Assembly (NCBI RefSeq): GCF_000298075.1
Contig: NZ_JH815593.1
Coordinates: 100,154-143,181 of the forward strand
Direction: 5' to 3'
Length of the DNA: 43,028 nt
Source: Staphylococcus massiliensis CCUG 55927
Lineage (GTDB): Bacteria; Bacillota; Bacilli; Staphylococcales; Staphylococcaceae
This document shows, piece after piece, positions 9,573 to 19,158 of the stretch. The notes under the pieces were generated by a model, which worked only from the letters and a program-made list of their open reading frames with translations, had not been told where the DNA came from and did no database searches. The position numbers were made by a program, and so were the translations under genes. Within the stretch, counting starts at the first letter, position 1. Each line of letters begins with the position of its first letter.

Positions 9573-10205
9573 TTAGAAGAAAAAGCGATTCATAAATCTC
9601 ACGTTATCGAATGCGTTCATCTGTTTTAAATCTATATTTTTACCAATACGTGCCATCAAGCAGTTCGCAGGATGACTGGTAATTTCTGGGTCATCTGTTG
9701 AAAAGACCTCCAGCCCACCTTTAAACATCAGCTTCTGCATCAGTTCCTTGTACTGAAAGACATTGAGGCCAGTGTTTTTAAGGTCCCAGTGCCAATAATA
9801 CTCTGTCGTGATAATAATATAGTCTTCGATTTCTTTTGTAGATGTGCTAAGTCGAATGAGTTCACCAACAAGTCCTAAGTGTCTATAAGGCAGACTTAAT
9901 TCAATAGCACCGAGTTCGATTAAATACGGTAAATTACCGTTTGACCATCGCTCTAGCGGATCAGGGTAGTGGTACGTTACATAACCAACGATATGCATAT
10001 CTTTACGAATCACATAGATGCGACCTTCGGGTAAATCAGCGATTTCTAATAAAGCTTGAAATTGGTCGATTGGAATTCTGAATGCGTCTAACCCTTCATC
10101 AAAAGTCATGTCAGAAAGTTGACCGCTTGTAAGTGGACCTTCAATCACAAACGTACCTTCATCGAATTCGTAGGTTTCTTTTATGAAAGTTTTAATGTGA
10201 TCCAT
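9573..10205 (-). CDS. acuA: AcuA, GNAT protein acetyltransferase acting on AcsA
   Basis: Acetylates the active-site lysine of acetyl-CoA synthetase and switches it off. The protein is 210 residues from the ATG at 10205 (MDHIKTFIKETYEFDEG). A GTG four codons upstream (10217) is rejected because it abuts the RBS AAAGGAG, while the ATG lies 11 nt after it. GNAT features include GYVTYHYPDPLERW and a beta-strand/helix segment IELSLPYRHLGLVGELIRLS, which aligns with the acetyl-CoA-binding region. The gene is divergent from acsA and directly followed by acuC. A possible minus-strand promoter is ATGAAA (10273-10268), 17-bp spacer, TATAAT (10250-10245). Confidence 0.93.
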   Translation of the reverse strand: MDHIKTFIKETYEFDEGTFVIEGPLTSGQLSDMTFDEGLDAFRIPIDQFQALLEIADLPEGRIYVIRKDMHIVGYVTYHYPDPLERWSNGNLPYLIELGAIELSLPYRHLGLVGELIRLSTSTKEIEDYIIITTEYYWHWDLKNTGLNVFQYKELMQKLMFKGGLEVFSTDDPEITSHPANCLMARIGKNIDLKQMNAFDNVRFMNRFFF

Positions 10206-10301
10206 TAGGGATGTCACTCCTTTCTATAAACATTTATTAATTAAATTATATAGTAAAAAAGGCCAAATTTCATGCATAGTTATCAGAATTATTTATTTAT
10301 T

Positions 10302-10330
10302 TTGAATATTTCAAAAGATTTAGATATAAT
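10302..10330 (+). promoter_or_regulatory. acsA promoter
   Basis: TTGAAT (10302-10307), 17-bp spacer, TATAAT (10325-10330). The sequence GAAGCGATTTCTT just after the predicted start resembles a cre only weakly (about 10 of 14 positions), so carbon repression of acsA cannot be claimed from it. Confidence 0.75.
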
Positions 10331-10377
10331 GATGATATGAAAGAAGCGATTTCTTTTTCAAACAAGGGGGACTCAAA

Positions 10378-12086
10378 ATGAAAGTAGAAGTTTATAAAGG
10401 GGAACAAGGAAATTTTAACTTAAAAGATTATCAAGAAACGTATCAAAACTTCGATTGGAAAGAAGTTGAGCAGGCCTTTTCATGGAGCGAAACAGGTAAA
10501 ATGAACATGGCCTATGAATGTATTGATCGCCATGTCGATAATGGTAAAGGGGACAAAATTGCTTTAAATTATAAAGATAATGAACGTACGGAAAGTTATA
10601 CATTTGAAGAATTAAAATTAAAATCAAACCAAGCTGCAAATGTGCTTAAGGATAAAGCGAATGTCGAAAAAGGGGATCGCGTGTTTATCTTTATGCCTAG
10701 AACACCAGAATTATACTTCGCATTCTTTGGTATCTTAAAAATTGGTGCGATTGTTGGACCGTTATTTGAAGCTTTCATGGAGAAAGCAGTAGGTGACCGA
10801 CTTGAAAATAGTGATGCGAAGGTGATTGTAACGACGAATGACCTACTTCCACGTATTCCTAAAGATAAATTACCTAACTTAGAAACAATTGTAGTCGTTG
10901 ATGATGAAGTTGATAGTGAATACGTTGACCTCAATCAAGCGTTAGAGAACGCTAGCGACCATTCGAAATTGAATGGTTAGACCGTGAAGATGGCTTAATC
11001 TTACACTATACGTCAGGTTCAACAGGTCAACCTAAAGGTGTGCTACATGTTCAAGAAGCGATGCTTGTACACTATATTTCGGGTAAGTATGTGCTTGATT
11101 TACAAGAGGATGACGTATATTGGTGTACGGCTGACCCAGGTTGGGTAACTGGTACGTCATACGGTATCTTCGCGCCATGGTTAAATGGGGTTACAAACTG
11201 TATCGCAGGTGGACGTTTCTCACCTGAAGCTTGGTATAAGATGATTGAAACGTTTAACGTTACGATTTGGTATACGGCGCCTACTGCACTCAGAATGTTA
11301 ATGAGTGCTGGTGATGATGTGGTTGATAAGTATGATTTATCAACTTTAAGAAGTATTCTATCAGTTGGTGAACCATTAAACCCTGAAGTTATTAAATGGT
11401 CTAAGAAAGTATTTGATAAGCGCGTTTTAGATACATGGTGGATGACGGAAACTGGTGGTCATATGATTGTAAACTATCCATCTATGGACGTGAAGTTAGG
11501 TTCAATGGGTAAACCTCTACCAGGTATTGAAGCGGCAATTATCGACGACCAAGGTAAAGTGTTACCACCTAATCGAATGGGTAACTTAGCGATCAAAAAA
11601 GGTTGGCCGTCTATGATGCGTAAAATTTGGAAGAACCCTGAAAAATACGATTCATACTTTATTGGTGACTGGTATATCTCAGGAGACTCAGCGTATCAAG
11701 ATGAGGATGGGTACTTCTGGTTCCAAGGTCGTGTGGATGATGTCATCATGACTGCTGGTGAACGTGTAGGACCTTTCGAAGTTGAATCTAAACTCGTTGA
11801 ACATGAAGCTGTAGCTGAAGCGGGTGTTATTGGTAAGCCTGATCCTGTACGTGGTGAAATTATTAAAGCGTTCGTTGGTTTAAGACAAGGTTATGAGCCG
11901 TCTGATGAGTTAAAAGAAGACATTCGTAAGTTTGTTAAAGAAGGTTTAGCTGCGCATGCGGCACCACGTGAAATTGAGTTTAAAGATAAATTACCTAAGA
12001 CGCGTTCTGGTAAGATTATGCGTCGTGTACTTAAGGCTTGGGAGCTTGATTTACCAACAGGTGACTTAAGTACAATGGAAGATTAA
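10378..12086 (+). pseudogene. acsA: Acetyl-CoA synthetase acsA, interrupted by a 1-nt frameshift
   Basis: AMP-forming acetate--CoA ligase. Two reading frames each carry half of one normal protein. The first runs 10378-10980 (200 codons) and covers the N-terminal domain. The second is open from about 10962 to 12086 and continues with FEIEWLDREDGLILHYTSGS. Deleting one base, probably a T in the short T run at 10962-10963, explains the shift; restoring it gives 569 codons, the normal length. The second half keeps the AMP-binding loop YTSGSTGQPKG, WYTAPTALRMLM, and the C-terminal PKTRSGKIMRR, whose lysine is the AcuA/AcuC target. No slippery heptamer or stem-loop suggests programmed shifting. It is either a recent mutation or a sequencing error. 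Both halves keep intact motifs and lack other stops, so any loss is recent. An internal ATG at 11040 could start a fragment, but it would lack the AMP-binding loop. Confidence 0.9.
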
Positions 12087-12111
12087 AAATTTTAAATGGC
12101 TTTTCAATAAT

Positions 12112-12286
12112 AGGAGTCTGGGACATAATACTACAATTCTCATAAACAGCATGCTTTCCTGGGGCATGGCCGGAGCCTGTAGTCTCCGGTCTCATGCTAT
12201 TCCCCTAGGAGTCAGCTGTTTAGAGAATTGTATGAAATAAAGCTTTAATGCTCTATTTCACAACTTATGTCTCAGCCTCTTATTTT
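12112..12286 (+). repeat. Palindromic repeat element, copy A (~175 bp)
   Basis: Nested inverted repeat downstream of acsA. The outer arms are AGGAGTCTGGGACATAA (12112-12128) and TTATGTCTCAGCCTCTT (about 12265-12281). Next come ACAATTCTCATAAACAGC (12133-12150) and GCTGTTTAGAGAATTGT (12215-12231), then TGGGG/CCCCTA and GCATG/CATGC. At the apex, CCGGAG (12170-12175) pairs with CTCCGG (12184-12189) around the loop CCTGTAGT. Copies at 26408-26577 (same orientation) and 35712-35885 (inverted) are nearly identical in the core. It may terminate acsA transcripts. Confidence 0.9.
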
Positions 12287-12536
12287 ATGTAATGTTATTG
12301 AAAGGGCTTTTCAAAGAGGGGGGACCAGTGGCAAAATAGGTTCACGCGTGAAGTATGGTAAAGAATGTCAAAAATTTGGCAAAATATTAGACTCGGTATC
12401 ATGCGCCGCATCCATTTAAATCGACATTAGAAACGTGGTTCGTTATGATAGAGATAGCACGAAATATATCAATAATGAAGTTGAATGCGCTTACAGATAA
12501 GTCGCAAACACTAAAACAAATAAGGGGTTGAAAGAC
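12287..12536 (+). promoter_or_regulatory. fhs upstream region with promoter at 12421-12449
   Basis: This 250-base stretch has no supported ORF. The promoter is TCGACA (12421-12426), 17-bp spacer, TATGAT (12444-12449), giving a start near 12456. A perfect 12-bp palindrome, TTCACGCGTGAA (12341-12352), lies about 80 bp before the -35 and could be an operator. I see no match to a THF riboswitch. Confidence 0.6.
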
Positions 12537-14204
12537 TTGAGTCATTTATCAGATTTAGAAATTGCTAATCAATCTACATTAAAACCAATTGCTGAGATTG
12601 CTGAAAACGTGGGTATTCCTGAGGATGCCTTAGAATTATATGGTAAATATAAAGCTAAAATTGATATTAACCAAGTAAAAGAAGCCGATCAAAAAGGTAA
12701 AGTGGTATTAGTTACAGCAATGAGTCCAACGCCAGCTGGTGAAGGTAAATCTACTGTAACAGTTGGTTTATCAGATGCATTTAACCAACTTAAAAAGAAT
12801 GTAATGGTGGCATTACGTGAACCAGCACTAGGACCTATCTTTGGTATTAAAGGTGGCGCTACTGGTGGTGGCTATGCTCAAGTATTACCAATGGAGGATA
12901 TTAACCTTCACTTCAACGGAGACTTCCATGCAATTACAACAGCGAATAACGCATTATCAGCGTTTATCGATAACCATATTCACCAAGGTAATGAATTAGG
13001 TATTGACCAACGTCGTATTGAATGGAAACGTGTATTAGATATGAACGACCGTGCGTTACGTAGCGTTGTTGTAGGATTAGGTGGTCCAACTAAAGGGGTA
13101 CCACGTGAAGATGGATTTAATATTACAGTAGCATCAGAAATCATGGCGATTTTATGCTTATGTACTGGTATTAAAGACCTTAAAGAAAGTATTTCTAAAA
13201 TCACGATTGGTTATACACGTGATAAGAAACCTGTTACAGTTAAAGACCTTAAAGTCGAAGGTGCTTTAGCAATGATCTTAAAAGATGCTGTGAAGCCTAA
13301 CTTAGTACAATCTATTGAAGGTACACCTGCACTTGTACACGGTGGTCCTTTCGCGAACATTGCACATGGTTGTAACTCAATTATGGCAACTGAAACAGCA
13401 CGTAACTTAGCTGATATCGTTGTTACTGAAGCTGGTTTCGGTTCAGACTTAGGTGCAGAGAAGTTCTTAAACATCAAATCTCGTAAAGCTGACTTTGAAC
13501 CAGACGCAGTTGTATTAGTTGCGACAATCCGTGCGTTAAAAATGCATGGCGGCTTAGCTAAAGATAACTTAAAAGAAGAAAACGTAGAAGCCTTAAAACA
13601 AGGTATTGAAAACTTAGAACGTCACGTTGATAATATTAATAAATTTGGCGTTGAACCTGTTATCGCATTAAACGCATTCGTACACGATACTGACGCTGAA
13701 GTTGAAGCATTACAAGCTTGGGCTAAAGAAAAAGGCGTGCGCCTTGCTTTAACTGAAGTTTGGGAAAAAGGCGGCAAAGGCGGTATCGAGCTTGCTGAGA
13801 ACGTACTTGAAGTTATCGAACAACCTAAAGAATTCAAACGTTTATACGATTTAGATATGCCTATCGAAGAAAAAATCGAAAAAATCGTTAAAGAAATTTA
13901 TGGTGGTTCTAAAGTTTCTTTCACTTCAAAAGCCCAAAAACAATTAAAACAATTTAAAGAAAATGGTTGGGACAATTACCCAGTATGTATGGCGAAAACG
14001 CAATATTCATTCAGTGATGATGCGACTCAACTAGGTGCACCAAAAGACTTTGAAATCACTATCCGTGAATTAGAAGCTAAAACAGGTGCAGGCTTTATCG
14101 TAGCGTTAACTGGCGCTATCATGACGATGCCTGGCTTACCTAAGAAACCGGCTGCATTAAATATGGATGTAACGGATGACGGTAAAGCTGAAGGTTTATT
14201 CTAA
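12537..14204 (+). CDS. fhs: Formate--tetrahydrofolate ligase
   Basis: ATP-dependent synthesis of 10-formyl-tetrahydrofolate from formate and THF, feeding purine synthesis and initiator-tRNA formylation. The protein is 555 residues, the usual length, when started at the TTG at 12537, which lies 9 nt after AAGGGG. An upstream in-frame TTG at 12528 touches the RBS and is rejected. The P-loop-like ATP site [15 protein letters not shown] is near residue 60, followed by the family motifs [59 protein letters not shown] and [14 protein letters not shown]. The gene has its own promoter and a strong terminator. Confidence 0.96.
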   Translation: MSHLSDLEIANQSTLKPIAEIAENVGIPEDALELYGKYKAKIDINQVKEADQKGKVVLVTAMSPTPAGEGKSTVTVGLSDAFNQLKKNVMVALREPALGPIFGIKGGATGGGYAQVLPMEDINLHFNGDFHAITTANNALSAFIDNHIHQGNELGIDQRRIEWKRVLDMNDRALRSVVVGLGGPTKGVPREDGFNITVASEIMAILCLCTGIKDLKESISKITIGYTRDKKPVTVKDLKVEGALAMILKDAVKPNLVQSIEGTPALVHGGPFANIAHGCNSIMATETARNLADIVVTEAGFGSDLGAEKFLNIKSRKADFEPDAVVLVATIRALKMHGGLAKDNLKEENVEALKQGIENLERHVDNINKFGVEPVIALNAFVHDTDAEVEALQAWAKEKGVRLALTEVWEKGGKGGIELAENVLEVIEQPKEFKRLYDLDMPIEEKIEKIVKEIYGGSKVSFTSKAQKQLKQFKENGWDNYPVCMAKTQYSFSDDATQLGAPKDFEITIRELEAKTGAGFIVALTGAIMTMPGLPKKPAALNMDVTDDGKAEGLF

Positions 14205-14285
14205 TAAATAAAGGTATGAGCGGGTTTTTGAAACTCGCGAGGCTTAACTTTTGTGAGTTGGGCCGTGCTATATTGACATAAATGT

Positions 14286-14328
14286 AGCCCCGAATGGTTG
14301 GTTTGCGCAACCATTTGGGGCTATTTTT
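14286..14328 (+). terminator. Strong terminator after fhs
   Basis: AGCCCCGAATGGTTG (14286-14300) pairs with CAACCATTTGGGGCT (14308-14322) with one mismatch or wobble, and is followed by ATTTTTG. Confidence 0.88.
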
Positions 14329-14394
14329 GTGATGTGGAGGTGTGGTCGTATAGTGGGAGGGCATATTGGTTAATTCAGTGGCTAAAAGGTCAGT

Positions 14395-15276
14395 TTAACG
14401 AATTGCGCTTTCAATGTCGTAAGCCATAGCTGCTTCGTACTCTGCTTTAGTAATGAGCTTTTCAACACGCATACGTTTCAGCACATAATGTTGGCGATAA
14501 ATACCCATCTTAATAGCGCTCTTTGGCTTATATGAACCATCTTCTAAATACGGCGTATAGAAATAAGGACTCTGAAGTAAACCAACGAGATACGCGGATT
14601 CAGCTAAATTGATATATTGAGATGACTTACCAAAGATACCATACGCTGCGGCTGAAATACCTGTAATATGTGCGCCATTTGTATCACGTCCGAACGGTAC
14701 AATATTCAAATATGTGAACATGATTTCATCCTTAGAAAAGAGCTTTTCAGTGCGGAGCGCAAGTGTAATCTCTTGAGCCTTACGATTATACGTTTGTTCA
14801 TTTGTTAAAAGTTGGTTCTTAACAAGTTGCTGCGTAATCGTGCTGCCACCGGTTCCATATTGTAAGTTAAATATGTCTTGATACATCGCGCGTAAAATGG
14901 CCTTTGGTAAAATGCCGTTATGACGGTAGAAGTCTGAATCCTCCGAAGCGGTTAAGGCTTTCGGTACGTATGGACTAACGTTTTCGGGCCCTGCGATAAC
15001 TGTACTATCGGCTTCGTTGTATGCCTCAATTAGTGTGCGATGCTTTAAATCAAGCTTATGATGATCAGGAATATTTAAAATGTGTGTCTTCAGTTCTTGG
15101 TCACTCACGGGTTGTGATGTTGAAATTAAGCTTACAAAGTAACCAATGCCGATACCGAAGCTTAGTGAAAGAATCAAACATAGGCCGACTGTTGAATAGA
15201 AGACAACACGTTTAATGATATTGTAGATGCGTTCGAAGGTTTTGATAAATTGAGACCATGATAGTTTCGTGTTCAT
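14395..15276 (-). CDS. Monofunctional GT51 peptidoglycan glycosyltransferase
   Basis: Membrane-bound transglycosylase that polymerises lipid II into glycan strands without a transpeptidase domain. The protein is 293 residues from the ATG at 15276 (MNTKLSWSQFIKTFERIY), which follows GGAGGAAGC at 6 nt; an upstream ATG at 15309 lacks an RBS. One membrane helix lies near residues 23-48. GT51 motifs are in order: ALTASEDSDFYRHNG with the catalytic Glu, GGSTITQQLVKN, RKAQEITLALRTEKLFSKDEI and TYLNIVPFG. The protein ends soon after the domain. The S. aureus counterpart beside tyrS is often annotated as a penicillin-binding protein 1A/1B. It could be the SgtA type; I am unsure which staphylococcal name applies. 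It is divergent from tyrS. Confidence 0.9.
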   Translation of the reverse strand: MNTKLSWSQFIKTFERIYNIIKRVVFYSTVGLCLILSLSFGIGIGYFVSLISTSQPVSDQELKTHILNIPDHHKLDLKHRTLIEAYNEADSTVIAGPENVSPYVPKALTASEDSDFYRHNGILPKAILRAMYQDIFNLQYGTGGSTITQQLVKNQLLTNEQTYNRKAQEITLALRTEKLFSKDEIMFTYLNIVPFGRDTNGAHITGISAAAYGIFGKSSQYINLAESAYLVGLLQSPYFYTPYLEDGSYKPKSAIKMGIYRQHYVLKRMRVEKLITKAEYEAAMAYDIESAIR

Positions 15277-15347
15277 ATGCTTCCTCCAATAATAATTGTA
15301 GTATATCACACAATTTTATAAGTGCGTGAGTAGTTAAAAAATGATAT

Positions 15348-15376
15348 TTGACAAGTGATATAGGCTTTTCTATAAT
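15348..15376 (+). promoter_or_regulatory. tyrS promoter (consensus)
   Basis: TTGACA (15348-15353), 17-bp spacer, TATAAT (15371-15376). Both hexamers are perfect. The predicted start is near 15383, giving a leader of about 270 nt that holds the T-box. Confidence 0.9.
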
Positions 15377-15382
15377 TAAAGC

Positions 15383-16919
<1,537 letters not shown>

Positions 16920-16967
16920 TTGTTGGTTAGTGCAATGTGAGAGGTTCAAACAGGCATTGTATGTGGT

Positions 16968-17253
16968 TAGCGTCGGAATGAAAGGACGAAACCGACGTAA
17001 AATGAGAATAGCGTCGGAATGAAAGGACGAAACCGATGCTAAAGTCGAATAGCGTCGGAATGAAAGACTGAAACCGACGCAAAACCTGAATAGCGTCGGA
17101 ATGGAAGATTGAAACCGATGCTAAACCCGAATAGCGTCGGAATGGAAGGTTGAAACCGACGTTAAAAGCGAATAGCGTCGGAACGGAAGGATGAAACCGA
17201 CGCAAATTTGAATAACGTCGGAATGAAAGACTGAAACCGACTCTATACTACAT
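16968..17253 (+). repeat. Array of seven 41-bp hairpin-forming units downstream of tyrS
   Basis: Units start at 16968, 17009, 17050, 17091, 17132, 17173 and 17213; all are 41 bp except the sixth, which is 40. Each has TAGCGTCGG, an A/G-rich 15-nt middle (type AATGAAAGGACGAAA), CCGACGC and then about 9-10 variable bases. CGTCGG and CCGACG pair in every unit; changes to CCGATG keep a G-U pair. The unit is not a multiple of 3 and the whole unit, not just a repeat part, is conserved, so it is neither coding nor CRISPR. From 16920 to 16967 there is nothing I recognise. Confidence 0.93.
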
Positions 17254-17300
17254 TACAATTAGCACCATAACTTTCTACGTTAAAAAATCCGAACTAAACA

Positions 17301-17339
17301 AAACCTGTGCAGAAAACGCTAACTGCACAGGTTTTTCTT
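17301..17339. terminator. Terminator between the tyrS 3' region and the convergent organosulfur operon
   Basis: AAACCTGTGCAG (17301-17312) pairs perfectly with CTGCACAGGTTT (17323-17334), loop AAAACGCTAA, followed by TTCTTT on the plus strand. The minus strand also has a T-rich tail, so it can serve both transcripts. It lies beyond the 41-bp array. Confidence 0.88.
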
Positions 17340-18382
17340 TATCCTAATTCTTGTTCTAATTTACCTAAGTGACGAAGGGTAGGTGTTAAAGCAGCGAAGA
17401 AGAATCCTTCTTTTAATTTGATCGCAGGTTTACTGTCTTCAATGTAAGCGCGAGAACCACCATAAACCATTGCTGCCTGATTGATCTCAAGTAATAAATA
17501 ACCTAGTTCTTTCTTAATGCGTACAGCATCTAGTAAAATTTGGTCTAGATTATCAAGATGAGCTGTCACTTTCTCATAAAATTCTTGGTGTAACTGTTCA
17601 AACTGCTTATGAAATTTTTCAACGTTATATTCGATAAATACATGTGATTGAGCCGTTTGGTCTTTAAACGATTCAATATGATTTAAAGATGATTGAATGG
17701 CGCCTAAAGCAATCGGTATCTGAAGCAATATGAACTCTGGTCGAATTGCGCTCGCAAAGGCTTTCGCGTCTTTAGAGAGTACTCTATTAGATGGAACTTG
17801 TACGTTATCTAAGTTAACACGGTATGTCGCAGAACCGTTGACGCCTAAGAAATTAGACATTTCTGATATAGAAACACCTTCTTGATCAGCTTTTAGAATC
17901 ATCATCACTGTTTCATTTGTTTCGTCATCTTGTGAAATAGCACCGAAGTAATGATCACTTTGAATATTACTTATCGCAGGAAGGGTGCCGTTTACATATA
18001 ATTCGCCGTGTTTATAGTAATGGTTTAAATTTACTTTTTCTAAATCGCTAAACGATTTCATTGGATTAGATAAGCCTGTTGCACCAATAATATCGCCTTT
18101 GAAGACCTGATCATAAAGTTTTCGAGCTTCACTATTATGACTCGAATGTTTTAAATAAGTGGTGAACGCCCATTGACACCAAATACAAAATGCTGTCGTT
18201 AAACAGGTCTCTCCAACCTTTTCAATTACTTTCAAGTTATGAACGAAATCGTCTGCAGTAAATTGTTGTGCTTTAAATAAAGATTTAATAAATGACTCAG
18301 GGTAATATGAGCCGTTATCAATTTCTTTTACATATGGTTCTAAATCAGATTCAATCAGTTGCGTTAATGTATCTTGTGTCAT
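17339..18382 (-). CDS. Acyl-CoA-dehydrogenase-like flavoprotein, probable organosulfur monooxygenase/desulfurising enzyme
   Basis: The 347-residue protein has the acyl-CoA dehydrogenase fold: an N-terminal helical domain, a middle beta domain with IGATGLSNPMKSF (about 95-107) and GVNGSATYRVNLDNVQVPSNRV, and a C-terminal helical bundle containing AAMVYGGSRAY. It is shorter than typical dehydrogenases (about 380-400). It is the last gene of a minus-strand operon encoding a sulfonate/taurine-type ABC importer, 14 bp after the permease. That context fits the flavin-dependent monooxygenase branch of the fold (DszC/SfnC-like), which oxidises sulfur compounds with FMNH2. S. aureus has the same four-gene arrangement elsewhere. 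The substrate is unknown and no flavin reductase is nearby. RBS AAAGGAG. Confidence 0.78.
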   Translation of the reverse strand: MTQDTLTQLIESDLEPYVKEIDNGSYYPESFIKSLFKAQQFTADDFVHNLKVIEKVGETCLTTAFCIWCQWAFTTYLKHSSHNSEARKLYDQVFKGDIIGATGLSNPMKSFSDLEKVNLNHYYKHGELYVNGTLPAISNIQSDHYFGAISQDDETNETVMMILKADQEGVSISEMSNFLGVNGSATYRVNLDNVQVPSNRVLSKDAKAFASAIRPEFILLQIPIALGAIQSSLNHIESFKDQTAQSHVFIEYNVEKFHKQFEQLHQEFYEKVTAHLDNLDQILLDAVRIKKELGYLLLEINQAAMVYGGSRAYIEDSKPAIKLKEGFFFAALTPTLRHLGKLEQELG

Positions 18383-18396
18383 CGTATTAAACTCCT

Positions 18397-19155
18397 TTAT
18401 TCGCCAAAATGTTTTAAAGTTTGATTCTCAATTAATGTAATTAAACGATCAATGATAAAGCCAATAATACCGATATAAAATATTGCTACAAGAACATCTT
18501 CTAGGTTTAGCATGTTTCTTGAGTCCATGATTAAAAAGCCAAGTCCGGATTGAGCACCAATCATTTCGCCAGATACTAAGAATATCCAACTCGTACCAAC
18601 TGCAACATGAATACCACTCATCATATGTTTAAAAGCCCCTGGAAATAAGAAATCTTTATAAAGTTGCCAACCTTTAATATTTAAGTTATCTGCAATTTGT
18701 AGGTAATGTGCATCTACATTATTCAAGCCTTTAATTGTCGCGAATACAATTGGAAAGAATGCTGCGATAAATATGATGACTATAGCTGGTAAGTTTCCGA
18801 TACCGAACCAAAGCACGATAAAAGGTGCCCAAGCAATTGGAGATATTGGGCGAATGATTTGTAGCAATGGTTCAATCATTTTCATGAGTATCGTTGAGCG
18901 TGTTAATAGAAATCCGCTTAATATCGCAACGATAAGCGCCACAATAAAGCCAATCACGAACCTAAATAAACTGATACCGATATGTTGAATGATTTCACCG
19001 TTTAACAACATCGTAATAATGCGTTTGCCGACTAATATCGGACTAGGTAATAAAATAGGAGGATAATTTCCAATGACGACAATAAGTTGCCATATTGCTA
19101 CAAGTATCACAAGTGCGATAATAGGGTATGTGATTTTAGTGATAGATTTCGTCAT
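18397..19155 (-). CDS. ssuC: ABC transporter permease, sulfonate/nitrate/taurine type
   Basis: Inner-membrane channel of an importer. The 252 residues contain about six hydrophobic helices and the permease ATPase-coupling loop (ATIKGLNNVDAHYLQIADNLN, matching the EAA motif). Features of the SsuC/TauC family include FRFVIGFIVALIVAILSGFL and PISPIAWAPFIVLWFGIGN. The start lies 3 bp after the substrate-binding protein stop, with the RBS AAGGAGGCT inside the end of that gene, so translation is probably coupled. The true substrate could be a sulfonate, taurine or another aliphatic organosulfur compound; the symbol is by family resemblance. Confidence 0.85.
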   Translation of the reverse strand: MTKSITKITYPIIALVILVAIWQLIVVIGNYPPILLPSPILVGKRIITMLLNGEIIQHIGISLFRFVIGFIVALIVAILSGFLLTRSTILMKMIEPLLQIIRPISPIAWAPFIVLWFGIGNLPAIVIIFIAAFFPIVFATIKGLNNVDAHYLQIADNLNIKGWQLYKDFLFPGAFKHMMSGIHVAVGTSWIFLVSGEMIGAQSGLGFLIMDSRNMLNLEDVLVAIFYIGIIGFIIDRLITLIENQTLKHFGE

Positions 19156-19158
19156 AAA

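Noticed and set aside
10950..11000. Programmed ribosomal frameshift in acsA
   Set aside because: No slippery heptamer, no downstream structure, and acsA is read in one frame in all relatives I know.
12456..12536. Riboswitch in the fhs leader
   Set aside because: The leader is about 80 nt and shows no match to the THF riboswitch or another known class.
14140..14364. Minus-strand ORF of 74 codons between fhs and the GT51 gene
   Set aside because: It lies over the fhs end and its terminator stem; the product has no family features and no RBS.
16927..17205. Minus-strand ORF of 92 codons across the 41-bp array
   Set aside because: Its repeated peptide is produced by translating the hairpin repeats; the 41-bp unit shifts frame each time, and no RBS is present.
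16968..17253. CRISPR array
   Set aside because: The units vary throughout and only about 10 bases differ between them, so there are no unique spacers of 30 or so bases; no cas genes are nearby.
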